A DNA stretch of 64,000 bases from Methylocystis sp. Sn-Cys (GCF_016745395.1 NZ_JAERVJ010000006.1:202764-266763), one strand, 5' to 3'; shown: positions 44,203 to 53,700, counted from the stretch's first letter. Numbers and translations: made by a program. Notes: generated by a model from the letters alone, not told the origin.

Positions 44203-45599
44203 CCTGGCCTCCGAGTTGGGCTCGGTTTACTTTGAAGGATCGCGTCGAAGTCCTGCACCTTTCCGCCCGACTTCGCGGCGAAGGATTCCGCGGCGGCTTT
44301 CGAGAAAAACGCATCGAGCCGCCCTGATGACGCGGCGACATACCAGCCGCGGTTGGCAAATATCTTGATGCCGTTGCTGCGGTCCTGCGCATAGGCGGCG
44401 CGGATTTTCTTGCCTTGCGTTTCGAATTGGGTCAGAGCGGCGAACGCCGCGTCCGGCGATGCATAGCGGTGGACTTTGGGCTCGCCCTCCAACCAGAGTT
44501 CTGCGGAAAGGCTCGCTTCGGTCATCGGCTCACTCGTCGACGAGGCGTAGTGCGCAAGCTCAGTGTCGTAGTCGAGTCCAGACGCCTTGAAAGCGGCGCG
44601 GATAAATCTATCGTCGATGAATGTTTCGAGATCGAGGCCGGTGTCGGCGCGCTTCAGCAGCTTGAGCGTTTCGATCGAGGTCGCAAGATCCTGCCGATAC
44701 TCCTTCTTCCAGGTCAGGTCGCGTGTCTGAAGTCCGAGTGGGCCATGAAAGAGATAGACGACAGGGGCGTCGATGCCGGTGGCCTTGGCGATCAACTCGC
44801 TGTATTTTTCCGGCTCGTCGGCCAACAGCCTGTTCGCGTCGATGATCGCGCGGAGATAGGCGACGACAAGCTCTGGATATTTCTCGGCGTAATCAGAGTC
44901 CACGAGAGCGCCGTGGAAAGTCGGAACGCCCGCCTGGGCGCCATCGAAGATCTTACGGGCAAAGCCGCGCGCAGGAAAAAGCTCCGCGAAAGGCACGAAG
45001 TCGGCGTGCGCGTCGATCTGCCCGCTTTGCAGCGCCGAGCCTGCGACCTCGGGGGCCTGCGCGATGATCTTCACGTCGCGCGCGGGATCCCAGCCGAGAT
45101 CAGCGACAGCGCGCAGCAGCATGCCATGCGCTGTCGAAGCAAAGGGCACGGAGATCGTCTTGCCCTTCAACTCAGCGAGCGATTGCGCCGGCGAAGCGAT
45201 CGGCACGACGACGCCATTGCCGCTTCCGCGGATGCTGCCGGATAGCACCGTGATGAACCGGCTGCTTTTGCCGGCCTTCTTGAAGGCGACGCCGTTCAGC
45301 GCGCCGGGGAAGTCGGCCATGAGGCCGATATCGAGCTTGCCCGCGACCATTTCATTCGTGATCGGCGCGCCGCTCGAGAAATTCTTCCACTGAATATCGT
45401 ATGTCGCGTCCTTATACTTGCCGTCATGCGGGAGATGGCGCCGCAGAAGATCGAGTTCGCGAATCAGTAGTCCGCCCGCGGCGCAATTGATCGTCGTATC
45501 CTGCGTTCCGATCGCGATGCGAATTGTTTCCGCAGCCGCGCCCATCGGCGTCGCAAGGATCCATGAAAGAATGCCGCAGATTCGAAGCAGTCGTCGCAT
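44199..45599 (-). CDS. ABC substrate-binding protein (sulfonate/nitrate type) with NosL-like C-terminal tail
   Basis: 466 residues. Signal peptide (LRICGILSWILATPMGAAAE), then a periplasmic binding fold of the SsuA/NrtA type (IRIAIGTQDTTINCAAGG, VAGKLDIGLMADFPGALN, FASTAHGMLLRAVADLGWDP) to about residue 375. The last 90 residues (377-466) form an added domain whose pattern (AAFAALTQFETQGKKIRAAY, GWYVAASSG, AESFAAKSGGKVQDFDAIL) resembles NosL/NosL-like domains, though the cysteine and methionine copper ligands are absent. Standard family members end near residue 330-380. Second last gene of the minus-strand operon. Confidence 0.85.
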   Translation of the reverse strand: MRRLLRICGILSWILATPMGAAAETIRIAIGTQDTTINCAAGGLLIRELDLLRRHLPHDGKYKDATYDIQWKNFSSGAPITNEMVAGKLDIGLMADFPGALNGVAFKKAGKSSRFITVLSGSIRGSGNGVVVPIASPAQSLAELKGKTISVPFASTAHGMLLRAVADLGWDPARDVKIIAQAPEVAGSALQSGQIDAHADFVPFAELFPARGFARKIFDGAQAGVPTFHGALVDSDYAEKYPELVVAYLRAIIDANRLLADEPEKYSELIAKATGIDAPVVYLFHGPLGLQTRDLTWKKEYRQDLATSIETLKLLKRADTGLDLETFIDDRFIRAAFKASGLDYDTELAHYASSTSEPMTEASLSAELWLEGEPKVHRYASPDAAFAALTQFETQGKKIRAAYAQDRSNGIKIFANRGWYVAASSGRLDAFFSKAAAESFAAKSGGKVQDFDAILQSKPSPTRRPG

Positions 45600-45632
45600 T
45601 TCAATTTCACCCGTGCTTTCGAGGCGACGCGA

Positions 45633-46478
45633 TCACTGGCTTTCTCCCCGCCATGGTGTGAGCGCGCAGCCGATCCGTCTGACGATGGCGCTGCTCAGGA
45701 AACCGAGAACGCCGATGATCGCCATGCCCGCGACGATATCTGGGTAATTCTGGAGGGTGTAGGATTCCCAGGTGAAATAGCCGATGCCGAACTGGCCGGA
45801 AATCATCTCCGCGGTCACGAGGCAGAACCAACTCGTTCCCATGCCGATCGCGAGGCCGGTGAATATGCTCGGCAAAGCGCCTGGCAGCACCACTTCGACG
45901 ACGACAGTGACGCTGCCGGCGCCTAGCGAGCGCGCGGATGCGATGAGCCGGGCGTCGATGTCCCGCACGCCATGAATCGTGTTGAGCAAGATTGGGAACA
46001 GCGCGCCCATGAAGGTGATGAAAACCATCGACGCTTCGGACGACGGGAACATCAGGATCGCAAGAGGTATCCAGGCGACCGCCGGAATCGGCCGCAGGAG
46101 TTCGAGAGGCGTCAGCAGCGCGTCCTCGAAAAAGGGCCTGCGCGCGACGAGACCGCCGAGAGCGATTCCAAATAAAGAGGCGAGAGCATAGCCTGCGAGA
46201 ACGCGCGCGAGGCTGGCCTCGACATGCGACAGCAGCTTTCCCGAATGCGAAAGCTCGAGGAGCGAGTCGAACACCTGCGTCGGAGCGGGCGTGAAGGCGA
46301 AGGTGAGGAAGGAGAAGTGCGCCTTCGACTGGGAGGCATATTGCCAGGCCGCGAGAAGCGCGACGAGGGAAAAAATTCTCACGCTCCACCGCCACGTCGC
46401 AGTCATCCTCGTTTTCGAACCAGCGGGACGAAGCTCATCGGCTCGGATTCCCCGGCGTATGACTTGCACGACGGTCAC
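45633..46478 (-). CDS. ABC transporter permease
   Basis: 281 residues with six helices and the EAA-type loop (LIASARSLGAGSVTVVVEVV). SsuC/TauC/NrtB group. A GTG at 46478 overlaps the stop of the ATPase gene (GTGA); an internal ATG at about 46406 would give a shorter protein with the same helices. Translocates the ligand delivered by the NosL-tailed binding protein. Confidence 0.9.
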   Translation of the reverse strand: MTVVQVIRRGIRADELRPAGSKTRMTATWRWSVRIFSLVALLAAWQYASQSKAHFSFLTFAFTPAPTQVFDSLLELSHSGKLLSHVEASLARVLAGYALASLFGIALGGLVARRPFFEDALLTPLELLRPIPAVAWIPLAILMFPSSEASMVFITFMGALFPILLNTIHGVRDIDARLIASARSLGAGSVTVVVEVVLPGALPSIFTGLAIGMGTSWFCLVTAEMISGQFGIGYFTWESYTLQNYPDIVAGMAIIGVLGFLSSAIVRRIGCALTPWRGESQ

Positions 46479-47284
46479 GCAGCGGACTCCGACAGGTCGA
46501 AGATCCGACGACCCTCGCGACGGATCAGCTCGAGGCACTGCAACTTCGCCGCATTGAAAGGGCCGCTCGCGGAGATGTCCGGGGGGCGGGGACGCGGCAA
46601 GTCGATGGGCAAATCGAGTATGACGCGCCCCGGCGCGGCGCTGAAGACAATCACTCTGTCCGCCAGATAGATCGCTTCGTCCACATCATGGGTGACAAAG
46701 AATATAGTTGCGCCGACGTCTCGCCAGAGATCAAGCAGCAACTCCTGCATGAGCGCGCGCGCCTGCGCGTCGAGCGCGCCGAATGGCTCGTCCATCAACA
46801 AGACCGAGGGCCGGTTGATCAATGCACGCGCGATCGCGACGCGTTGCTGCATGCCGCCCGAGAGCGTGTGGGGATAGCGGTCGGCGAAACCGGATAGCCC
46901 GACGCGATCGATCCACTCGTACGCCGCCCGTCGCGCTTCGGCGCTTCCGATCCCTCGCATGCGCAGACCAAAGGCGATGTTCGCCAAGGCCGTCTTCCAT
47001 GGAAACAGCGAATAGTGCTGGAAGACGACGCCTCGGTCGGCGCCCGGCCCGCGGATCGGCGCGCCATCGACAAGAACCTCACCCGAGGTTGGGGGAACAA
47101 AGCCGGCGATAGCATTCAAGGCGGTGGATTTGCCGCAGCCCGACGGGCCGAGAAAGCAGATGAATTGCCCCGGCTCCGCCGCGATCCCGAAATCTCGCAA
47201 CGCCGCCGCGCCACGATAAGCGACCGTGAGATTGCGCAGTTCGACGTGTCCGGCGCGGACTGCCGATGGACTCGATGAAATCAT
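46475..47284 (-). CDS. ABC transporter ATP-binding protein
   Basis: 269 residues. Walker A GPSGCGKST, Q-loop VVFQHYSLFPWK, signature LSGGMQQR, Walker B VLLMDEPFGALD and H-loop VTHDVDEAI. SsuB/TauB/NrtD group. First gene of the minus-strand operon; the divergent flavoprotein gene starts 84 bp away, so a shared promoter region of about 80 bp controls both. Confidence 0.93.
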   Translation of the reverse strand: MISSSPSAVRAGHVELRNLTVAYRGAAALRDFGIAAEPGQFICFLGPSGCGKSTALNAIAGFVPPTSGEVLVDGAPIRGPGADRGVVFQHYSLFPWKTALANIAFGLRMRGIGSAEARRAAYEWIDRVGLSGFADRYPHTLSGGMQQRVAIARALINRPSVLLMDEPFGALDAQARALMQELLLDLWRDVGATIFFVTHDVDEAIYLADRVIVFSAAPGRVILDLPIDLPRPRPPDISASGPFNAAKLQCLELIRREGRRIFDLSESAA

Positions 47285-47367
47285 ACCTGTAATATAGACT
47301 AACATGCCTTAGAGTAGCAACAAGATCGCGTCCGCCGGCTTGGCTGATGCGCCAGCGGGAGTGCAGC

Positions 47368-49104
47368 GTGACGGCCAACGACGACGCCGAGACCATTTTC
47401 GAAGCCGATGTTCTGGTGATCGGCGGAGGGACTGCGGGGCCCCTCGCAGCCTACAAGGCCAAGACTGCGAACCCTGCGCTGAAAGTCGTTTTGCTCGAAA
47501 AAGCCAATGTGAAGCGGTCAGGGGCGATCGCCGTCGGCATGGACGGATTGAACAACGCCGTCGTGCCGGGCTTCGCCACGCCCGAGCAATATGTCCGGGA
47601 AATCACCATCGCCAATGACGGAATCGTCTATCAGAAGGCGCTGCTTGCCTACGCTGAGCGCTCCTTCGACATGATCCGTGAACTCGACCAATGGGGGGTG
47701 AAATTCCTCAAGGACGAGAATGGCGACTACGACATCAAAAAGGTTCATCACCTTGGAACCTACGTGCTGCCGATGCCGGAGGGCGCGTCGATCAAGAAGG
47801 TCCTGTACCGGCAATTGCGCAAGGCGCAGGTGCTGATCTCGAACCGCTACATGGCGACGCGCCTGCTCACCGGCGCCGATGGCCGCATTGCGGGGGCCAT
47901 CGCGATCAACAGCCGGAGCGCTGAAATTCTCGTCATTCGCGCCAAGGCGGTCATTCTCGCGGCCGGCGCAGCCGGGCGTCTGGGCCTTCCAGCCTCTGGC
48001 TATCTGTGGGGAACGTACGAGAACCCCGCCAATTCGGGCGACGGTTACGCAATGGCGTTTCATGCGGGCGCGGAGCTCACCAATCTCGAATGCTTCCAGA
48101 TCAATCCGTTGATCAAGGACTATAACGGTCCGGCCTGCGCCTATGTCGGTGGGCCCTTTGGCGCCTATACGGCGAACGCCAGCGGCGCGCGCTTCATCGA
48201 ATGCGACTATTGGTCGGGGCAGATGATGCTGGAGTTCTATCGCGAACTCCAGGGCGGTGGAGGTCCCGTCTTTCTCAAGTTCGATCACCTTGCGCCGGAG
48301 ACCATCGCGGAGGTCGAGAACATCTTGCACAAGGTGGAAAGGCCCTCGCGCGGGCTGTTTCACAAAGGCCGGAAAACCAATTACCGCAAAGACATGGTCG
48401 AGATGCATATTTCGGAAATCGGCTTTTGCTCCGGACACAGCGCGTCGGGCGTCTGGGTCGACGAGTTTGCCCGGACGACCGTCCCGGGCCTCTATGCGGC
48501 GGGCGACATGGCGAGCGTGCCGCATAATTACATGCTCGGCGCCTTCGTCAACGGCGCGATCGCCGGTGAGCATTCCGCGAGCTTTGCAGATGAGGTCGAT
48601 CTTGCGGACTATGGCGCCGCACAGGTGGAGGCCGAGCGGGAACGAACGCGCGCGCCATTGCGCAACGAGACCGGACTGCCGCCCAATCAGGTGGAATACA
48701 AGATCCGGCGCTTCGTCAACGATTATCTGCAGCCGCCAAAAGTGACGCGCAAATATGAAATTGCGCAGAAGCGCTTCGCTGAACTTCGCGCCGACCTACC
48801 GCGCCTCGCCGCGCGCGATGCGCACGAGTTGATGCGCGCGCTCGAGGTCCATTCGATTCTGGACTGCGCGGAGATGGCCGCAGCCGCTTCACTCTACCGC
48901 ACCGAGAGTCGTTGGGGCCTCTACCATCATCGCCTCGACCATCCTGAGACGGACGACGAGAGCTGGTTTTGTCATACCCAGCTCTACAAGAATGAGCGCG
49001 GCGGCATCTCCTGCCGCAAGCGGCCGGTCGACCCCTACGTCGTGCCAGTCGAGACGACAGAGCGCGACGCCTATCATCGTCTTCGCATTCCCGCTCACAG
49101 TTGA
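47368..49104 (+). CDS. AprA/fumarate-reductase-like flavoprotein
   Basis: 578 residues. An N-terminal FAD-binding Rossmann motif (VLVIGGGTAGPLAAYKAKT), the conserved histidine/arginine-rich active region (SGDGYAMAFHAGAELTNLEC), SSG-like GHSASGVWVDEFARTTVPGL and AGDMASV place it in the succinate dehydrogenase/fumarate reductase/adenylylsulfate reductase alpha group. VKRSGAIAVGMDGLNNAVVP resembles AprA more than SdhA. The GTG at 47368 has a GGGAG site; ATG 47347 is an alternative. It is co-transcribed with a small two-cluster ferredoxin (AprB-like partner). Substrate unknown. Confidence 0.88.
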   Translation: MTANDDAETIFEADVLVIGGGTAGPLAAYKAKTANPALKVVLLEKANVKRSGAIAVGMDGLNNAVVPGFATPEQYVREITIANDGIVYQKALLAYAERSFDMIRELDQWGVKFLKDENGDYDIKKVHHLGTYVLPMPEGASIKKVLYRQLRKAQVLISNRYMATRLLTGADGRIAGAIAINSRSAEILVIRAKAVILAAGAAGRLGLPASGYLWGTYENPANSGDGYAMAFHAGAELTNLECFQINPLIKDYNGPACAYVGGPFGAYTANASGARFIECDYWSGQMMLEFYRELQGGGGPVFLKFDHLAPETIAEVENILHKVERPSRGLFHKGRKTNYRKDMVEMHISEIGFCSGHSASGVWVDEFARTTVPGLYAAGDMASVPHNYMLGAFVNGAIAGEHSASFADEVDLADYGAAQVEAERERTRAPLRNETGLPPNQVEYKIRRFVNDYLQPPKVTRKYEIAQKRFAELRADLPRLAARDAHELMRALEVHSILDCAEMAAAASLYRTESRWGLYHHRLDHPETDDESWFCHTQLYKNERGGISCRKRPVDPYVVPVETTERDAYHRLRIPAHS

Positions 49105-49111
49105 GGCGCCG

Positions 49112-49345
49112 ATGTCCTTCGCGGAGAACCCTTCCGAGTTTCCGGTCAACATCGATGCGGAGAAGTGCATTGCCGACAAGGGCTGCACGGTTTGCATCGA
49201 CGTCTGCCCGCTCGATGTGCTGTGGATCAATCCGGAGACCGGCAAAGCGCATATGCGTTACGACGAGTGCTGGTATTGCCTGCCATGCGAACTCGACTGC
49301 CCGACCAAGGCGGTGAGCGTTTCGATCCCCTATCTGCTGCGGTGA
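49112..49345 (+). CDS. minimal 2[4Fe-4S] ferredoxin, AprB-like partner
   Basis: 77-residue ferredoxin. Cluster 1 cysteines C19, C25, C28, C32 (CIADKGCTVCIDVCP) and cluster 2 cysteines C53, C56, C59, C63 (CWYCLPCELDCP). The pattern is that of adenylylsulfate reductase beta without its C-terminal extension. It starts 7 bp after the flavoprotein and probably shuttles electrons to its FAD. Cytosolic, since no signal peptide is present. Confidence 0.92.
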   Translation: MSFAENPSEFPVNIDAEKCIADKGCTVCIDVCPLDVLWINPETGKAHMRYDECWYCLPCELDCPTKAVSVSIPYLLR

Positions 49346-49350
49346 TTGTC

Positions 49351-50331
49351 ATGGCGCGGGACAGCATTTTCGAGGATCAGAGCCTCGATATCGAAGACAT
49401 CGAGGCGCGTTTCAAAAGTTCGGACGCGGATGAGCGCCGCATGGCGATGCTCGAACTTGCCGAAAGCGCCGAGGTGAATGGAGAAGCGCTTCTCATCCGC
49501 GCCCTGAGCGATCCCGATCCCGGCGTGCGCCTCGCGGCGGCGGCGGGGTTGGAGCAGTTCGACGGCCCTGCCGTCGCGCAGGCGCTCGCAAACGCTCTGC
49601 TCGACGCGGACTCGTCCGTCGCGGCTGCCGCCGGCGCCAGCCTGTGCGAATTGCGCGCGCCCGAGGCGGCCACGCCGCTGCTCGCGCTTATCGGCCATCC
49701 ACGCGCGGACGTGCGCGCCGCCGTCTGGCGCGGGCTGCGCGATCTGCGCGTCGGAGCGACCCTTCCCGCGGCGATCGACGCGCTTGCCGATTCCGACCCG
49801 CATGTGCGGCGCGAGGCGATCGGCGCGCTCGCCTACCTCAAGCGCGCCGACGCGCTGCCGGCTTTGCTCGGGGCGGCGAGAGACCCTGATGGCGAGGTGA
49901 GGCGCGCGGCGCTGTCGGCGCTCGCCTTCGCGCCCGCCGATGCGGTGATCGACGCGCTGTTCTCGGGTCTTGCCGATGGGCATTGGCAAGTGCGCGAGGC
50001 CGCGGCGGTTCTTGCTGGGAAGCTCCGCGCGGCGGGCGCCGAGCGCGCGCTGATCGACGCCCTATCGGACGACGCCTGGCAGGTCGCGCTCAAGGCGGCG
50101 GGCGCGCTGGGGCGACTTTCGTCGGCGGACGCCATCCCCGCGCTCGGCGGGCTGCTGTCGCATCCCGTCAGCAATCTGCGTAAGGAAGCAGCTGCGGCGC
50201 TCGGCGAAATTCGCCGGCCGGAAGCGCTGCCCTATCTTGCTGGCGCGGCCGACGACCCCGATCCAGACGTGCGCAAGATCGCGCGCTGGTCGATACACCT
50301 CATCAAAAGCGACATTTTTCAAGGCGGTTGA
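49351..50331 (+). CDS. HEAT-repeat protein
   Basis: 326 residues made almost entirely of about nine HEAT/PBS-lyase-type repeats of about 30 residues (DPDPGVRLAAAAGLEQF, HPRADVRAAVWRGLRDL, DSDPHVRREAIGALAYL, DPDGEVRRAALSALAF, DDAWQVALKAAGALGRL). Such proteins are scaffolds or lyase-like cofactor-attachment factors. It starts 5 bp after the ferredoxin, so it is part of the same operon. Probably organises or matures the flavoprotein-ferredoxin complex; inference. Confidence 0.88.
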   Translation: MARDSIFEDQSLDIEDIEARFKSSDADERRMAMLELAESAEVNGEALLIRALSDPDPGVRLAAAAGLEQFDGPAVAQALANALLDADSSVAAAAGASLCELRAPEAATPLLALIGHPRADVRAAVWRGLRDLRVGATLPAAIDALADSDPHVRREAIGALAYLKRADALPALLGAARDPDGEVRRAALSALAFAPADAVIDALFSGLADGHWQVREAAAVLAGKLRAAGAERALIDALSDDAWQVALKAAGALGRLSSADAIPALGGLLSHPVSNLRKEAAAALGEIRRPEALPYLAGAADDPDPDVRKIARWSIHLIKSDIFQGG

Positions 50332-50428
50332 TCGGGCTTGCCGCGAACTCTCATAATCGATCCAGGTTTGCGTGCTCTCTGGACATTTGGCATACTGCCA
50401 ATACCGTGCAGCGCTCGTCCGAAAACCA

Positions 50429-50875
50429 ATGATCTCGGCAGGCTTTCAGTTTCGCCTTCTCACAATCCACGATTACGACAGCCTCGTCGAGGCGTTGTTA
50501 TGGCAAGAGGGCGTCGGCATGAGCCGCTCCGATAGCGTCCACGGTGTCGCTAAATTTCTTGCTCGCAATCTCGGCATGAGTTTTGTTGCGGATGCAGAGG
50601 GAATGCTTGCGGACTGCGTGCTCGGCGGCCACGACGGAAGGCGCGGCTATCTGTATCACGTATCGGTGAGCCCTCAATTCCGGCGTCGGGGCGTCGCGCG
50701 CGGCCTCGTTGCTCGGACGGTCGCCGCCATCACAGCAGAAGGGATCAAGAAGATTCACATCGACGTTTTCGCGGACAACGGCGCCGGGCTAGAGTTTTGG
50801 CGAGCCATCGGCTGGCATGACCGCGACGAACTCAAGCGGTTTTCGTTCACCCCGCCGGTAGGGCGTAATTCGTAA
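50429..50875 (+). CDS. GNAT N-acetyltransferase
   Basis: 148 residues. The acetyl-CoA motif is HVSVSPQFRRRGVARGLVAR, followed by IKKIHIDVFADNGAGLEFWR and AIGWHDRDEL. Typical single-domain GNAT. The start at 50429 is one of several; it sits 97 bp after the HEAT gene. Substrate unknown. Confidence 0.85.
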   Translation: MISAGFQFRLLTIHDYDSLVEALLWQEGVGMSRSDSVHGVAKFLARNLGMSFVADAEGMLADCVLGGHDGRRGYLYHVSVSPQFRRRGVARGLVARTVAAITAEGIKKIHIDVFADNGAGLEFWRAIGWHDRDELKRFSFTPPVGRNS

Positions 50876-51119
50876 GCGCTGCCGGCGTGACACGCTCTAG
50901 GTAGCGGAGCGCCACGTCTCGTGATGACCAGCAACAGCAGATTCACGATCTCGATCATCTGACGCTGGATCTATCATTCCGACGACACATGGATCGTTGA
51001 CGGGGGTGTATGCCTTGCTTTGGGAAGTCGCGCTGACGCGCGCGACCGGTATAGTCCTGATCGACTAATGACTTCGACGCTCTCGCTCGTCGCTCCGTAC
51101 AGCGGCGATGAGCTTGCCG

Positions 51120-51139
51120 ACGCCGTTCAAAAACGGCGT
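51120..51139 (-). terminator. hairpin just after the amidase stop
   Basis: ACGCCG (51120-51125), an 8-nt loop rich in A, and CGGCGT (51134-51139) form a perfect 6-bp stem adjacent to the stop codon of the minus-strand amidase gene. There is no long T-run in either direction, so it is only a possible terminator. Confidence 0.35.
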
Positions 51140-52510
51140 TCATAGCTTGCTCAACGAATCGAGATGCGGCGTCGGAAATGGCTGTAGCTTCTCGAAGGCG
51201 CGCGCTAGGCGAAGCACTGTGAGGTCGCCATATTGCGGGCCGACGAATTGGAGGCCGACCGGCAGCCCGTTATTGTCGAAGCCCGCGGGAATCGATGCGC
51301 CTGGCTGCTGCGTGATGTTGAAGGGGAAAGCGAAAGGCGTCTGCGGCGGCGTCCCGAGGCGCGGGACGGGCTGCGACTGCACGGGCGTGACCAAAAGATC
51401 GTATTTCTCGTGGAAACGTCGCATGAGGATCGCGAGATCGGTGCGGCGCTCATTCGCCTCGACGACTTCCGCAAGCGTATAACGTTCGAGCTTTTCAACG
51501 CGCGCGCGGATGCCCGGATCGATCAAATCCAGCCCCGCCACGCCGATCTCGCTGCGCAGCCTGATCGCGCGCTCGGAATTGATCGCGTCGATGATCGGCG
51601 ACGGATCTCTGAAACCGGGATCGGTCTCTTCCACGATGGCGCCGAGCTCCGATAGGCGCGCGACCGCGCGATCGACGACGGCGGCGAGGCCGGGATCGAC
51701 TTTCACATAGCCGAGCGTCCGGCTGTAGGCGATGCGCAGACCTTTCACGCCGCCGTCGAGATTCTCTCTCCAATCGCGAATGTCGCTCGGCAGGCTTTGC
51801 CAGTCGCGCACGTCCGGCTGCGCAATGACATTGAGGAGCAGTGCGGCGTCCGTCACCGTCCGCGTGAGGGGGCCGATATGGAACAACGAGCCATTGTGCG
51901 GATAGCCCGCGACGCGGCCGAATGTCGGCTTGAAGCCGAATACGCCATTGACGGCTGCCGGATTACGGATCGAGCCGCCGCCGTCAGTGCCGACTTGCAA
52001 AGGCCCGAACCCCAATGCCGCTGCGACCGCCGCGCCGCCGCTGCTGCCACCGCTCACATATTGGCGGTCCCAGGCGTTCGGCGTCACGCCGCCGAGCTTC
52101 GTTTCGGTCAGGCCCTTGAGGCCGAATTCAGCGGTCTGGGTTTTCCCGAGAATGACCGCGCCCGCTTCTCGTAGACGCGCCGCCGGCGGGGAGTCGGCCT
52201 GCTGGATGATGTCGGGAGTCGCAAGGCTGCCCTTGCGCGTCGGGAAACCTTGCACGTTGAGCAGGTCTTTGAAGCCCACCGGCACGCCGTCGAGCAAACC
52301 TTTCGGCGCGCCGCGCGCCCAGCGTGCTTCCGAGACCTTTGCTTGCGCGAGCGCAGCATCGGCGTCGACGGCGCGATAGGCGTTGAAATGTGGCTGGAGT
52401 TCTCCGATGCGCTTCAGCGTCGCCATAGTCGCCTCCACTGGAGAAAGCGTTTTTGTGCGATACGCCTCGATCAGCTCGTAGGCGGTCAGTTGTGTGAGAT
52501 CCTGCGACAT
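51140..52510 (-). CDS. amidase signature family protein
   Basis: 456-residue amidase with the Ser-cisSer-Lys triad: K81 in VGFKDLLNVQG, S156 in YVSGGSSGGAA and the nucleophile S180 in VGTDGGGSIRNPAA. The rest follows the amidase-signature fold (GLRIAYSRTLGYVKVDP; DLLVTPVQSQP). No signal peptide, so cytosolic. Family members hydrolyse amides, urea derivatives or nitrile-derived amides; the specific substrate is unknown. Confidence 0.93.
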   Translation of the reverse strand: MSQDLTQLTAYELIEAYRTKTLSPVEATMATLKRIGELQPHFNAYRAVDADAALAQAKVSEARWARGAPKGLLDGVPVGFKDLLNVQGFPTRKGSLATPDIIQQADSPPAARLREAGAVILGKTQTAEFGLKGLTETKLGGVTPNAWDRQYVSGGSSGGAAVAAALGFGPLQVGTDGGGSIRNPAAVNGVFGFKPTFGRVAGYPHNGSLFHIGPLTRTVTDAALLLNVIAQPDVRDWQSLPSDIRDWRENLDGGVKGLRIAYSRTLGYVKVDPGLAAVVDRAVARLSELGAIVEETDPGFRDPSPIIDAINSERAIRLRSEIGVAGLDLIDPGIRARVEKLERYTLAEVVEANERRTDLAILMRRFHEKYDLLVTPVQSQPVPRLGTPPQTPFAFPFNITQQPGASIPAGFDNNGLPVGLQFVGPQYGDLTVLRLARAFEKLQPFPTPHLDSLSKL

Positions 52511-52739
52511 GGCTGCCTCCCTGGCCTTGGACGATTTTTGTATGCCGCTTTTATTGCTTTCCGCGACGCCATCTCGGCGTGTAAGCCAAGTTCAACCTTC
52601 AGGAACCAAAGTGCAAAAAGAAGTATTGAGGGAGGCAAGGTGTTCGTGATGGGTCACTGCTCGGCCGAGCTGATGATCGGCCGAGCTGACGACGAGAAAC
52701 CCTGTCGGCGATTTCATCGCCCATGGGAAGGCGCGCAGC

Positions 52740-53285
52740 CTATTTCAGCCGCGGCTGCACGCGTTGCAGACCCGCGAGCGCATATTGTTCATCCTTGTCG
52801 GCGCCACGCGCGCCGCCAACGCCGATCGCGCCGATAACCTCGTCATTGACCTTGATGAGAACAGCGCCCGCGCGCGCGAGATAGTTCGGGTTCGCGGCGA
52901 TCTGATCGGCGAGCGTTTTGTTGTTCTTGACCTGCTCGGCCAGCTCGCCGGAGGTCTTCTTGAAGGCGAGCGCCGCCTGCGCCTTGAAGTTGCTGTTGTG
53001 CACCGCGCGGGGTCCGACGCCGTCAGAAACGAGGACCGCCTTCAGCACTCCGGAGGAATCGATGACGCTCACCGCCACTTTTTGATCGGCAGCCCTTCCG
53101 GCGTCGATCGCCGCTTGCGCCGCCTCGATCGCGAGCTCGAGCGAAGGACCGCGCGCGGGGGGCGGCGGCGGACTTTGCGAAGGTGCGGCTGCGCCCTGTG
53201 CCGGTCCCGACGTGGCCGATTGAGCGAGCGCCGGCGCGGTCGCGAGGACATAAACGGCAAATGCGCAGAGCAGGTTCGATCGCAT
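52740..53285 (-). CDS. GlcG/HbpS-like haem-binding family protein
   Basis: 181 residues with signal peptide (LCAFAVYVLATAPALAQS) and a proline-rich linker, then the GlcG/HbpS (DUF336) fold: LELAIEAAQAAIDAGR, AVSVIDSSGVLKAVLVSDGV, LARAGAVLIKVNDEVIGAIG, VGGARGADKDEQYA. Such proteins bind haem or small cofactors; secreted versions protect against iron and oxidative stress. Followed after a gap by the amidase on the same strand. Confidence 0.85.
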   Translation of the reverse strand: MRSNLLCAFAVYVLATAPALAQSATSGPAQGAAAPSQSPPPPPARGPSLELAIEAAQAAIDAGRAADQKVAVSVIDSSGVLKAVLVSDGVGPRAVHNSNFKAQAALAFKKTSGELAEQVKNNKTLADQIAANPNYLARAGAVLIKVNDEVIGAIGVGGARGADKDEQYALAGLQRVQPRLK

Positions 53286-53700
53286 TCTTTTATTCCCTTC
53301 CAGCAGTCTATAAGACTACTATTATGGTATAAATATAACGTCAAGCTCAAACCACGGCGATGCAACTGCTGCGATCCAACGCTAGAGCGCGCCTCCGGAT
53401 ACGAAGCGGATGCTTGCCTTTGTGAATCTTGCTTTGTCCTCGCGCAGCGCCGCTGCCGTCCTTTTTCCTTGTCTATTTCCTACTTACAACGTGGATAATT
53501 GAGCTAGATTCGCGCCTCGTTGGACGCAGCCGTCTGATGCGGACGGGTTCATGAAGAAGGGCGACAATCCGGAGTTCACGGCGGGCGGGCCTCATCGATC
53601 GACATTGGTTTCTTGCCGCCGCCGGAGGCTTCGGCGTCGCCGGCCGCGCACGTGGCGAAACGCTTGTCATCGAGCCTTGGATTACCGAGCCGGGCGCTTC
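53286..53700. other. intergenic stretch without a visible gene
   Basis: About 415 bp. An AT-rich patch near 53310-53345 may be the promoter of the GlcG-like gene. I see no gene; the IS6 remnant starts at its right end. Confidence 0.4.

Noticed and set aside
47518..48573. 351-codon minus-strand frame in the AprA-like gene
   Set aside because: Long only because of high GC; the plus-strand frame has FAD-binding motifs.
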